From the NCBI RefSeq assembly GCF_030527935.1, contig NZ_JAUMZV010000006.1:1-64000 (forward strand): a stretch of DNA of 64,000 nt, in the 5' to 3' direction. A program made the translations under genes and the position numbers. Source of the DNA: Kingella sp. (in: b-proteobacteria) (GTDB lineage: Bacteria > Pseudomonadota > Gammaproteobacteria > Burkholderiales > Neisseriaceae). Every line of letters begins with the position of its first letter. Position 1 is the first letter of the stretch. Below are positions 33,103-40,595 of the stretch, one piece after another. The notes beneath the pieces were generated by a model that searched no databases, was not told where the DNA came from, and was given only the letters and a program-made list of their open reading frames with translations.

Positions 33103-33356
33103 GCGCGTTGAAATGGCTATCAGGCTTAATTGCCAACCCCGCCACAGGGCAAATCAGCCACACCAAGCTGTGGGCAAACATTACCGCTGCCTGCATGACC
33201 TACAAATTTATCCAAACACCTGATGCGCCCGAGTGGCTGTGGTGGGCATACGGCGGCATGGTGGGCGGCTATGCGCTGATTAAGCGCGGTATTGCCGCCG
33301 TGCCACAGGTGGCAGAAATCAAAAAGGGGCAAAGCGATGCTGAAAATTTGGAATAA
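33099..33356 (+). CDS. DUF2644-like small membrane protein of the lysis cassette
   Basis: 85 residues: ANPATGQISHTKLWANITAAC and WWAYGGMVGGYALIKRGIA fit DUF2644, known in Mu-like phages including FluMu. One or two membrane segments (about 26-40 and 47-64). Function unknown; with its neighbours it could form the holin pair. It overlaps both neighbours. Confidence 0.6.
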   Translation: MSALKWLSGLIANPATGQISHTKLWANITAACMTYKFIQTPDAPEWLWWAYGGMVGGYALIKRGIAAVPQVAEIKKGQSDAENLE

Positions 33357-33744
33357 ATACAAGTTTCAGGCTGCCTGCGTGGGTTTTGTGATTGCCTGCG
33401 CCTTATCCGCGTGGGCGGGCTATGCCGTGGCGCAAAGCGCATGCCATGCGGCAACGCTGGTTTTGAAAAACCAATATGCCGATGAGAAATTGCAAGCGCA
33501 GCAAACCTATTCCGCCGCGCTGGCGGATGCGCTGGCAAAACAGCAAGCGGCGGTGCAATGGGCGCAGCAGCAAGGCGAGCAACTTGCCGCCACACGCGCC
33601 CGGCTAGAACAACGGCAACACGAACTGAACAAGGAAATCCCCCATGCCACGCATCAAGACAATCAAGGCACTACTGTTTACAACGGCATTGGCAACCACA
33701 GCCTGCAACTCTACAACCGCGCCTTTGGCTACGCCGCCGATTAG
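33337..33744 (+). CDS. Rz-like inner-membrane spanin
   Basis: A 135-residue protein with an N-terminal membrane helix (about 10-32) and a periplasmic coiled coil (52-110, rich in Ala and Gln). The start MLKIWNKY at 33337 is used. The o-spanin gene starts inside it in another frame, the hallmark of an Rz/Rz1 pair that fuses inner and outer membranes in the last step of lysis. Confidence 0.75.
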   Translation: MLKIWNKYKFQAACVGFVIACALSAWAGYAVAQSACHAATLVLKNQYADEKLQAQQTYSAALADALAKQQAAVQWAQQQGEQLAATRARLEQRQHELNKEIPHATHQDNQGTTVYNGIGNHSLQLYNRAFGYAAD

Positions 33745-33934
33745 GCAGCCTGAAATCCCACCCGTTTCCACCGAGCTGCTGGCAATACACGAACGCCCAG
33801 AGCGTCCCGCCAGCGGCTCACCCCAACATTTGCTAGACCACGCCGTGCGCTATGGCGGCTACTGCCAAAAGCTGGAAGCGCAGGTGGCGGGCTGGCAGGC
33901 GTGGTATCGGCAGCAGCAAGGCAGCCTGAAATGA
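33644..33934 (+). CDS. Rz1-like outer-membrane lipoprotein spanin
   Basis: A 96-residue lipoprotein with lipobox ALATTAC (Cys21), a short Pro-containing stretch and a helical tail. It starts within the Rz gene in the +1 frame and extends 190 bases beyond it. The final codons GSLK come from a DUS, and the following TGA overlaps the next ATG. Confidence 0.75.
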   Translation: MPRIKTIKALLFTTALATTACNSTTAPLATPPIRQPEIPPVSTELLAIHERPERPASGSPQHLLDHAVRYGGYCQKLEAQVAGWQAWYRQQQGSLK

Positions 33935-34215
33935 ACACGCAGAATTTTTTAACCATGGAATGGGCGTTTGGCATCCTGACCAGCTTTCTGATTGCGCTGC
34001 TGTGGCATTTTATCCGCGTGTTGGATGAAAAATTTGAGGCGATTGAAGCCAAGCATGAGCGCGTGCAGGGCGAATTGAACAAGGTGAAGCTGGATTACGC
34101 TACCAAGGCGGAAGCCACGGCAAACAGCGGCAATGTGATGAAATCGTTGGAGCGCTTGGAAGCCAAACTAGACAAATTGAACGACAAATTAGACCAAAAG
34201 GTAGACAAAGCATGA
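33931..34215 (+). CDS. membrane-anchored coiled-coil phage protein (DUF2730-like)
   Basis: 94 residues: one membrane helix (about 8-27) then a long coiled coil (EAIEAKHERVQGELNKVK, LERLEAKLDKLNDKLDQKV). The layout resembles DUF2730 proteins that lie between lysis and packaging genes in Mu-like phages. The ATG overlaps the Rz1 stop and comes from the AAATGA end of a DUS. Confidence 0.6.
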   Translation: MNTQNFLTMEWAFGILTSFLIALLWHFIRVLDEKFEAIEAKHERVQGELNKVKLDYATKAEATANSGNVMKSLERLEAKLDKLNDKLDQKVDKA

Positions 34216-34418
34216 CGCTGGAAAAAGACCCGATTTTAGCCGCGCTGGCGCGGATTGAAGCCAAGCAAGATTTGGCATTGGAACAGCAAAACCGCATGGA
34301 GCGCGAGATGGACGAGATTAGGCAAGACACGCGGCGCGTGGCGGCGATTACGGGCGGCGCGGCGGGCGGCTTGGTGTCCACGGGCATTTTGTTGATTAAA
34401 GCGAAATTTGGGCTGTGA
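34212..34418 (+). CDS. small coiled-coil protein with C-terminal hydrophobic segment
   Basis: 68 residues: an acidic coiled coil (1-45) followed by a Gly/Ala-rich hydrophobic stretch (ITGGAAGGLVSTGILLIK). No family recognised; the architecture mirrors its upstream neighbour in reverse. Starts with ATGA overlap. Confidence 0.6.
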   Translation: MTLEKDPILAALARIEAKQDLALEQQNRMEREMDEIRQDTRRVAAITGGAAGGLVSTGILLIKAKFGL

Positions 34419-34419
34419 T

Positions 34420-34920
34420 ATGGCGCATCCGCAAGAAAAACGCGACGAGGTGCGCCGCCGCTATGTGTTTGAAAACTGCCCGCTGGAAATGGCGGCGGCT
34501 TTTGCCCAAGTGCCGGTTGCCACGGCACGCAGTTGGAAATATGCCGCCAAGGAAATAGGCGACGATTGGGACAAGGTGCGCGCCGCGCATTTTATCGCCG
34601 GCGGCGGCTTGGAAGATGTGAACCGCCTGATTATGGCGGGTTTTTTGGTGCAATACCAAGCCACGTTTGAGCAGCTCAACGGTGGCGCGGAGATTGACCC
34701 GATTGCCCGCGTGCAAGCCTTGGGCAGCTTGGCGGATGCGTATAACAAGATGGTGGCGGCGAATAAGAAAATCCTGCCCGAAACCAGCGAGCTGGCAACG
34801 GCGATGCGCGTGCTCAACCTGTTGGCGGAGTTTACCGCGCAAAAATACCCCAACCACCTTGCTGCCATTGGCGAGCTATTGGAGCCTTTTGGCGCGTATA
34901 TGCAGGATAAATTGGCATGA
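34420..34920 (+). CDS. small terminase-like protein (DUF1804, Mu gp27-like)
   Basis: 166 residues starting MAHPQEKRDEVRRRYVFENCPLEMAA, with an N-terminal helix-turn-helix (AFAQVPVATARSWKYAAK) as in DUF1804 proteins next to Mu-like large terminases. It probably recognises phage DNA for packaging. The stop overlaps the large terminase ATG. Confidence 0.85.
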   Translation: MAHPQEKRDEVRRRYVFENCPLEMAAAFAQVPVATARSWKYAAKEIGDDWDKVRAAHFIAGGGLEDVNRLIMAGFLVQYQATFEQLNGGAEIDPIARVQALGSLADAYNKMVAANKKILPETSELATAMRVLNLLAEFTAQKYPNHLAAIGELLEPFGAYMQDKLA

Positions 34921-36551
34921 AGTTGAAAGAATTTACCCAGTCGCTCAAACAGCTGGCGGCGCAGTTGCAGCGCACGATTGAAGCCGAAGTGATGGGCTTT
35001 GCCAACGACCCTGCGGCGATTGCCGAGCGGCGGGCGCGTGTGTTTGACACCGTGGGCGGCTTTGAATTTTTTGTAAACACTTATTTCCCGCACTATGTGC
35101 GCAGCCCGCATAAATCGCAGCTGCATGAGTATTTGTTTTTCAGGCTGCCTGAAATGTTAAACAGCCCGAAAAACGAGCAAGACGGCATTGCTGCGCCGCG
35201 CGGCGAAGCGAAATCAACGCTGGTTACGCAGCTTTTTACGCTGTGGTGCATTGTTACCAACCGTAAACACTATATCTTGCTGGTGATGGACAGCATAGAC
35301 CAAGCCTATCCGATGTTGGAAGCGATTAAGGCGGAGCTGGAATTTAACCCGCGCTTGGCGATGGATTTTGCCGATGTGTGCGGGCAGGGGCGCGTGTGGC
35401 AGGCGGGAACGGTGGTTACCGCCAATGATATTAAGGTGCAGGTGGCTGGCAGTGGCAAAAAGCTGCGCGGCTTGCGCCATGGCGCTTTTCGCCCAGATTT
35501 GGTGGTACTGGACGATATTGAGAACGATGAGCAGGTGCGCAACCCTGCCCAGCGCGACAAGCTGGAAATATGGCTGAAATCGTCGGTGCTGCATTTGGGC
35601 GGCGTGGGGCAGAAGTTTGATGTGGTGTATATCGGCACGATTTTGCACTACGACAGCGTGCTCAACCGCACTTTGCATAATCCGATGTGGCACAGCGCGA
35701 AATTTAAGGCGATGTTGGCGTTTCCCGAGCGCATGGATTTGTGGGACGAATGGGAAGCTATTTTGCGCAACAACGGCAATGCAGGCGCGGCAATGGCGCA
35801 GGCGTTTTACGAAGCCAATAAGGCAGAGATGGAGCGCGGGGCGCAAACAAGCTGGGCGGCGCGTGGGGTGTTGGATTTGATGAAAATCCGCGCCCGCGAT
35901 GAGCATGAAGCGTTTGATAGCGAATTGCAAAACGACCCCGTTTCCAGCGAAAACGCGCCTTTTGCCAACGCGATGAAGTTTTGGACGGAGCTGCCGCCTG
36001 ATTTGGTGTATTTCGGCGCGCTAGACCCGAGCTTGGGCAAAGCGGGCGCAAGCCGCGACCCGAGCGCGATTTTGGTGGGCGGCTATCAGCGCAGCACGGG
36101 CAAGCTGTTTGTGGTGGCGGCGCAGATTAAAAAACGGCTGCCCGATTTGATTATTGAAGATGTGATACGGCTGCATCAGCAATACCGCTGCGCGTTGTGG
36201 TTTGTGGAGACGGTGCAGTTTCAAGAGTTTTTAAAAGACGAGCTGGTGAAACGCAGCGCGGCGCGGGGCTACCCTGTGCCTGCGCGGGCGGTGAAGCCGA
36301 TTGCGGATAAGCTGCTGCGAATTGAAACCTTGCAGCCGCACATGGCAAACGGCTTGATTTGGCTGCACGACACGCAAGCCACGCTGATTGAGCAGCTGCG
36401 CCATTTTCCCAAGGCGGCGCATGATGATGGACCAGATGCGCTGCAAATGCTTTGGGCGGGCGCAACCAGCAACGCTGCGCCGATTGAATGGCACAGCACG
36501 GCGGATGATGATTTTGATGACAGGGAATGGAAAAGCAAATGGGCGCGTTAA
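34917..36551 (+). CDS. terminase large subunit (Mu gp28-like)
   Basis: The packaging motor, 544 residues. A Walker A-like APRGEAKST lies near 93-101 and Walker B LVVLDDIEND near 196-205. The nuclease domain has FGALDPSLGKAGASRDPSAI near 361-380 and a later acidic cluster (DDGPDALQ). The length and Mu order support the call. A dual-dialect DUS is in frame at 35138. Confidence 0.92.
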   Translation: MKLKEFTQSLKQLAAQLQRTIEAEVMGFANDPAAIAERRARVFDTVGGFEFFVNTYFPHYVRSPHKSQLHEYLFFRLPEMLNSPKNEQDGIAAPRGEAKSTLVTQLFTLWCIVTNRKHYILLVMDSIDQAYPMLEAIKAELEFNPRLAMDFADVCGQGRVWQAGTVVTANDIKVQVAGSGKKLRGLRHGAFRPDLVVLDDIENDEQVRNPAQRDKLEIWLKSSVLHLGGVGQKFDVVYIGTILHYDSVLNRTLHNPMWHSAKFKAMLAFPERMDLWDEWEAILRNNGNAGAAMAQAFYEANKAEMERGAQTSWAARGVLDLMKIRARDEHEAFDSELQNDPVSSENAPFANAMKFWTELPPDLVYFGALDPSLGKAGASRDPSAILVGGYQRSTGKLFVVAAQIKKRLPDLIIEDVIRLHQQYRCALWFVETVQFQEFLKDELVKRSAARGYPVPARAVKPIADKLLRIETLQPHMANGLIWLHDTQATLIEQLRHFPKAAHDDGPDALQMLWAGATSNAAPIEWHSTADDDFDDREWKSKWAR

Positions 36552-36601
36552 GGCAGCCTTATCCCTTTGCGTTTAACCCCCTTTTAAACACGGCATAAAA
36601 C

Positions 36602-38218
36602 ATGGCAAAAAAAGCGAAATTTAACCCCAAAACCCCCGCGCAACAGCCCACCCCAGAAGCGCAGCGGCAAACGCAAGAAGCGCGGATTACCGCCAATGGG
36701 CGCGTGATTAGCGAGCACCCCGCCACCTTTATCACGCCTGCCAAGCTGCGTGCGCTGTTTGAGGATGCCAAGGGCAACGACATTCAGGCGCAGCATGAAT
36801 TGTTTGCCGACATGGAAGAGCGCGACAGCGCGATTGCCGCCGCGCTTGCCACGCGCAAGATGGCAGTGCTGGGGCTGGACTGGCGTGTTACCGAGCCGCG
36901 CGGGGCGAACCCTGCCGAGCAGCAGCTTGCCGAGGCGGCGCAAAGCTATTTTGACAACCTTGCGCACATGGACGATTTGCTGATGGATTTGATGGACGCG
37001 GTGGGGCATGGCTTTGCCGCGCTGGAAATTGCATGGCAGCTGCAAGGCAGCCTGAATTGTCCCGCGCGGTTTACTCCCACCCCGCAAAGCTGGTTTCGCT
37101 GGGACAACCACGACAACTTGCTGCTCAAAACCCCCGACCATCCAACAGGCGAGCCGTTGTGGGCGATGGGCTGGGTGGTGCATCGGCATAAAAACCGCAG
37201 CGTGCAGGCGGCGCGGGGCGGGCTGTTTCGCACGCTAGCTTGGTTGTATATGTTTAAGCACTATTCGGCGCACGATTTTGCCGAGTTTTTGGAGCTTTAC
37301 GGCATGCCGATTCGCATCGGCAAATATGGCGCGGGCGCGACCGAAAAGGAAAAACAAACCTTGCTGCGCGCCGTTGCCGAAATCGGGCACAACGCGGCGG
37401 GCATTATGCCCGAGGGCATGATGATTGAGCTGCACCAAGCGGCATCGGGCACAACGGCGGGCAATAACCCGTTTATGACCATGATTGAATGGTGCGAAAA
37501 ATCCGCCACGCGGCTGATTTTGGGGCAAACCCTAACCAGCGGGGCGGATGGCAAAGCCAGCACCAACGCGCTGGGGCAGATTCACAACGAAGTGCGCCAT
37601 GATTTGCTGGTGGCCGATGCGCGGCGTTTGGCGCAAACGATTAACCGGCAGATTTTAGAACCCTTTTTGCGGGTGAATTTTGCCATCGGCGAAGATACCC
37701 GCCTGCCGCAGTTTGAATTTGACACGCGCGAAGCGGCGGATTTGGCGGCGATTGCCGAGGCGTTGCCGAAATTGGTGGATGTGGGCGTGCAAATTCCTGA
37801 ACGCTGGGCGCGGGACAAGCTGGCGATTCCTGATGCACTGGATGGCGAGATGCTGCTGGGGCGGGCATCAGATGACAAAAAAGGCGCGAAAGACGCGCCA
37901 AAGCAGCCTGAAAACAACAAACCGCCTGCTGCATTGAACTACCGCCATGTTGCCCTGAATGCACATGGGCAAATTGCCCCCGCTTGGGATGTGGCGTTTG
38001 AAAACGGCGTGGAAGATTATTTGCGCGATGCGGCGTTTGCTGCCCAGCTTGAGCCGATGTTGCAAGATTTGGGGCGCGCACTGGCAGAGGGCGAGGATTA
38101 TGAGGAAGTGGAAACTCGCTTAATCGCTGCCTATCCCACGCTGGACACACGCCGCTTGCAGGAGGCTTTAACGCGGGTGCTGTTTGTGGCGGATTTGTGG
38201 GGGCGCGCGCAGCCGTAA
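36602..38218 (+). CDS. portal protein (DUF935, Mu gp29-like)
   Basis: A 538-residue DUF935 portal: ITPAKLRALFEDAKGNDIQAQHELFADMEERD, then GLDWRV, AVGHGFAALEIAW, and KHYSAHDFAEFLELYGMPIRIGKY. It forms the ring through which DNA enters the capsid. Residues 420-450 are a low-complexity linker with a DUS-like segment. MuF follows. Confidence 0.93.
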   Translation: MAKKAKFNPKTPAQQPTPEAQRQTQEARITANGRVISEHPATFITPAKLRALFEDAKGNDIQAQHELFADMEERDSAIAAALATRKMAVLGLDWRVTEPRGANPAEQQLAEAAQSYFDNLAHMDDLLMDLMDAVGHGFAALEIAWQLQGSLNCPARFTPTPQSWFRWDNHDNLLLKTPDHPTGEPLWAMGWVVHRHKNRSVQAARGGLFRTLAWLYMFKHYSAHDFAEFLELYGMPIRIGKYGAGATEKEKQTLLRAVAEIGHNAAGIMPEGMMIELHQAASGTTAGNNPFMTMIEWCEKSATRLILGQTLTSGADGKASTNALGQIHNEVRHDLLVADARRLAQTINRQILEPFLRVNFAIGEDTRLPQFEFDTREAADLAAIAEALPKLVDVGVQIPERWARDKLAIPDALDGEMLLGRASDDKKGAKDAPKQPENNKPPAALNYRHVALNAHGQIAPAWDVAFENGVEDYLRDAAFAAQLEPMLQDLGRALAEGEDYEEVETRLIAAYPTLDTRRLQEALTRVLFVADLWGRAQP

Positions 38219-38267
38219 TCTTTTACTCCTAGGCAGCCTGAAACCCTTTTTTGAATGAAACACAACC

Positions 38268-39623
38268 ATGCAACCCAATCTTTCCCTAGCCCTAAACCTG
38301 CCGCCCGAGGGCGCATTGCGCTATTTTGATAGCCTAAACCTGCCCTTACCCGCCAACGCCAGCGAAGCCGTTGCCCAAGCGGCGACCAAGGCGCGCAGCA
38401 TTGCGGGGATTTATCAACAAGAGATTGTGGGCGATTTATTGAACAGCTTGCGCCAAAGCGCGGCGGAGGGCACACCCTTTGCCACATGGCGCAAAAATAT
38501 GCTGACGATGCTGCGCGAGCGTGGGCTGGCTTTGGATAAAGCAGGCGATATGGTGCAACAAAGCACGGGCGAAGTGGTGGGCACGGGCTTAACGCGCCAC
38601 CGTTTGCAAACCATTTTTCAAACCCAAATGACCAACGCCCGCATGGCGAGCCTTTGGCAAAAGCTGCAAGAGAACAAAGATGCCCGCCCCTATTTGCAAT
38701 ACAGCGCAATAAATGACATGCGCACGCGCAAAACGCATTTGGCATTGGATGATTTGGTGTATCCGATTGACGACCCATTTTGGGATTATTTCTACCCGCC
38801 CAATGGCTTTCGCTGTCGCTGCCATGTGATTGCGTTAGCCCCGCGCGATGTGGCGCGCTCGGGACTAACCGTATCCCACAGCCAGCCCGAGCAGTTTAGC
38901 GAAATCACCATCACTAACCGCAAGGGGCAAAGCCACACGCGCACGCGCATCACGCTGGATGATGGCAGGAGCTTCACACCCGACAGGGGCTTTGACCACA
39001 ATGTGGGCAAAAGCCATTTGGCGCAGCTGGGGCAGTTGCAGATGGAGCGGGCGGTGGATTTGCCGCCGCGGCTGGCAAGCATGGCGGTGGGGGAAGCGTT
39101 AAAAGATGAGCGATTGAGAAAGGCGGTGTCAGACTATTTGACACAAGCCTATCAAATGTTGCGAACCCAAAATCGCCCTACCAATCAGCCTATTTTTGTG
39201 GGCGCGTTGCCTTTGACCATACTGGATGCGATGGCGGCGGCTAATTTAAGGCAGCCTGAAAACGCGCTTATCGCTTCATCCGATAGTTTATTGCGCCATG
39301 CGCTGCGGGATGTGAAAGTGGGCGTAGGTAAAACGCTGCCCGAAGATTTTTGGGCAAACATTGCCGACCATTTGCGCGAGCCCGAAGCCGTTTACTATGA
39401 TGAAAAAGGCGCGCTGTTGTATTTTTACTCCGATCCAAATGATAAAAATAAGCTGTACAAAGTAGTTTTAACATTGGATTACAATGGATTTAAGCGCAGC
39501 AAAAATCCCAACAATGGGCAGCGGGAAAATTTAATATTAAATGCTTTGGATACAGGGACAAAGGTAGATAGGTCGGGAATGCAATGGGGAAGTTATACCC
39601 ATATTATCGGTAAGAAATTTTAA
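38268..39623 (+). CDS. MuF head-morphogenesis protein with C-terminal nuclease-like toxin domain
   Basis: A 451-residue minor head protein. Residues 1-260 match Mu gp30/SPP1 gp7: TIFQTQMTNARMASLWQK, DDPFWDYFYPPNGFRCRCHV. The last 120 residues (ALRDVKVGVGK... to GSYTHIIGKKF) look like the phage barnase-EndoU-ColE5/D-RelE-like nuclease domains found at MuF C-termini. The 3' third is more AT-rich than the head part, as expected for an exchanged toxin tip. Such tails are thought to be delivered with the virion. No obvious immunity gene follows. Confidence 0.8.
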   Translation: MQPNLSLALNLPPEGALRYFDSLNLPLPANASEAVAQAATKARSIAGIYQQEIVGDLLNSLRQSAAEGTPFATWRKNMLTMLRERGLALDKAGDMVQQSTGEVVGTGLTRHRLQTIFQTQMTNARMASLWQKLQENKDARPYLQYSAINDMRTRKTHLALDDLVYPIDDPFWDYFYPPNGFRCRCHVIALAPRDVARSGLTVSHSQPEQFSEITITNRKGQSHTRTRITLDDGRSFTPDRGFDHNVGKSHLAQLGQLQMERAVDLPPRLASMAVGEALKDERLRKAVSDYLTQAYQMLRTQNRPTNQPIFVGALPLTILDAMAAANLRQPENALIASSDSLLRHALRDVKVGVGKTLPEDFWANIADHLREPEAVYYDEKGALLYFYSDPNDKNKLYKVVLTLDYNGFKRSKNPNNGQRENLILNALDTGTKVDRSGMQWGSYTHIIGKKF

Positions 39624-39625
39624 AT

Positions 39626-39651
39626 GAAAAAGCCCGAATTAATCGGGCTTT
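39626..39651 (-). terminator. intrinsic terminator on the minus strand after the tRNA-like pair
   Basis: Arms 39629-39637 and 39643-39651 (AAAGCCCGA/TCGGGCTTT) form a stem. On the minus strand the T-run (complement of 39627-39631) follows, so it stops leftward transcription from the tRNA-like elements. Confidence 0.65.
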
Positions 39652-39654
39652 GAA

Positions 39655-39779
39655 GTAAGCAGTGGTGGGACTTGAACCCACATCATAGCCCTGCCGTAGC
39701 AACGCTAACCTTTTGCCGCAACCGCGCAACGCGCGGCTCGCTCTGACCTTACGGTTGAGCATAGGAAACTCCTGCTTAC
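39655..39779 (-). ncRNA. tRNA-like element 2 (125 nt)
   Basis: On the minus strand GTAAGCAG and CTGCTTAC pair as an eight-base acceptor-like stem. A perfect T-arm, GTGGG-TTCAAGT-CCCAC, lies two bases before the 3' strand. Between are AGTTTCC, an inserted GC-rich hairpin (CCGCGC/GCGCGG) and a region like element 1. No seven-base anticodon loop is clear. It may be a degenerate tRNA or a tRNA-mimicking RNA. Confidence 0.45.
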
Positions 39780-39783
39780 ACCA

Positions 39784-39866
39784 CAAGGGGCGTTGGGACT
39801 CGAACCCACATAATACTAACGCAAGCTGTTGCGCCGTAACCGTTACCATTTGGAAACTACCCCTTG
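39784..39866 (-). ncRNA. tRNA-like element 1 (83 nt)
   Basis: Minus-strand CAAGGGG and CCCCTTG pair as a seven-base acceptor-like stem. GTT-TCCAAATGGT-AAC looks like a D-arm with GG, and TGGG-TTCGAGT-CCCA like a T-arm with two extra bases before the acceptor strand. The central arm CGCAA/TTGCG has a loop of four bases, or eight if opened, not the seven expected. It shares AGTTTCC and ATGTGGGTTC with element 2. Confidence 0.45.
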
Positions 39867-39874
39867 CTGTTGGC

Positions 39875-39904
39875 ATTTTAACCCCATTTAAACCCATGGA
39901 ACAA
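39875..39904 (-). promoter_or_regulatory. possible promoter for the tRNA-like RNAs
   Basis: On the minus strand TTGTTC (complement of 39899-39904), 18 bases, then TAAAAT (complement of 39875-39880) fit a sigma-70 promoter with about 9 of 12 matches. A start near 39868 would precede element 1 directly. Confidence 0.4.
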
Positions 39905-39905
39905 G

Positions 39906-40328
39906 ATGATTGAAATCCAAATAGACAACCTTTTTGTGGTGCAAAATCAGATAGAACGCTTATCGCGCGGCATCAGCGGCGATAACCGCTATTTGCTGAT
40001 GCGGCGGCTGGCGGGCGCGATGCGCTATGCGGTGGCGCAAAATTTCAAACAGGGCGGTCGCCCTGAATGGCTGGCGTTGAAATATCGCAGCGGCATTCCG
40101 CTAAACGACACAGGCGCGCTGCGGCAAAGCATAGATGAGCTGTCGGATAACGATACCGCGCTGGTGGGCACGAATATGGTTTATGCGGCGATTCATCAAT
40201 TTGGTGGCTGGGCGGGGCGTAATCGCAAAGTCTATATCCCTGCGCGTCCGTTTTTGCAATTAACCAATGAGGACAAGCAGGATTTGATGGATGATGTGCA
40301 GGATTATTTTGCGCAGTTAGTGCGATGA
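39906..40328 (+). CDS. phage virion morphogenesis protein (Mu gp31/G-like)
   Basis: A 140-residue protein of the virion morphogenesis family: LLMRRLAGAMRYAVAQNF, LALKYRSGIPLNDTGALRQSI and VYIPARPFLQLTNEDKQDL. In Mu, G is made at late times and takes part in head/tail assembly. The start follows GGAACAAG, which overlaps the proposed antisense promoter. Confidence 0.88.
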   Translation: MIEIQIDNLFVVQNQIERLSRGISGDNRYLLMRRLAGAMRYAVAQNFKQGGRPEWLALKYRSGIPLNDTGALRQSIDELSDNDTALVGTNMVYAAIHQFGGWAGRNRKVYIPARPFLQLTNEDKQDLMDDVQDYFAQLVR

Positions 40329-40343
40329 TGCCCAATAATGCCA

Positions 40344-40369
40344 AAAACGCGCGTTTGGCGCGTTTTTTT
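40344..40369 (+). terminator. intrinsic terminator after gene G
   Basis: AAAACGCG and CGCGTTTT flank a seven-base loop and are followed by T to 40369. Confidence 0.7.
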
Positions 40370-40462
40370 GCGCTTGGGCTATCTATCCCTATCCTTGCAC
40401 CTTTATCGCAATCTGTGCGCGTTTTAAACGCCTTTTAAACACTATTGCTGCGCCGTTATTCC

Positions 40463-40500
40463 AAGGCAGCCTGAAAAGTATCTTTCAGGCTGCCTTTTTT
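40463..40500 (+). terminator. inverted DUS pair after gene G
   Basis: Two oppositely oriented DUS with a short loop are followed by six T residues. With the previous terminator they separate gene G from the capsid genes. Confidence 0.7.
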
Positions 40501-40595
40501 GCGCGGCGCAATCAGGCAAAACGGGGGCGCAACCGTGCCACTCTTTGTCTTGTTTTGATGCGCTCATAATGCCGCCATCCCATAAAGGACAACCC

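Noticed and set aside
39655..39866. Two ordinary tRNA genes
   Set aside because: T-arms and acceptor-like stems are good, but no seven-base anticodon loop or normal spacing is found, so they are called tRNA-like.
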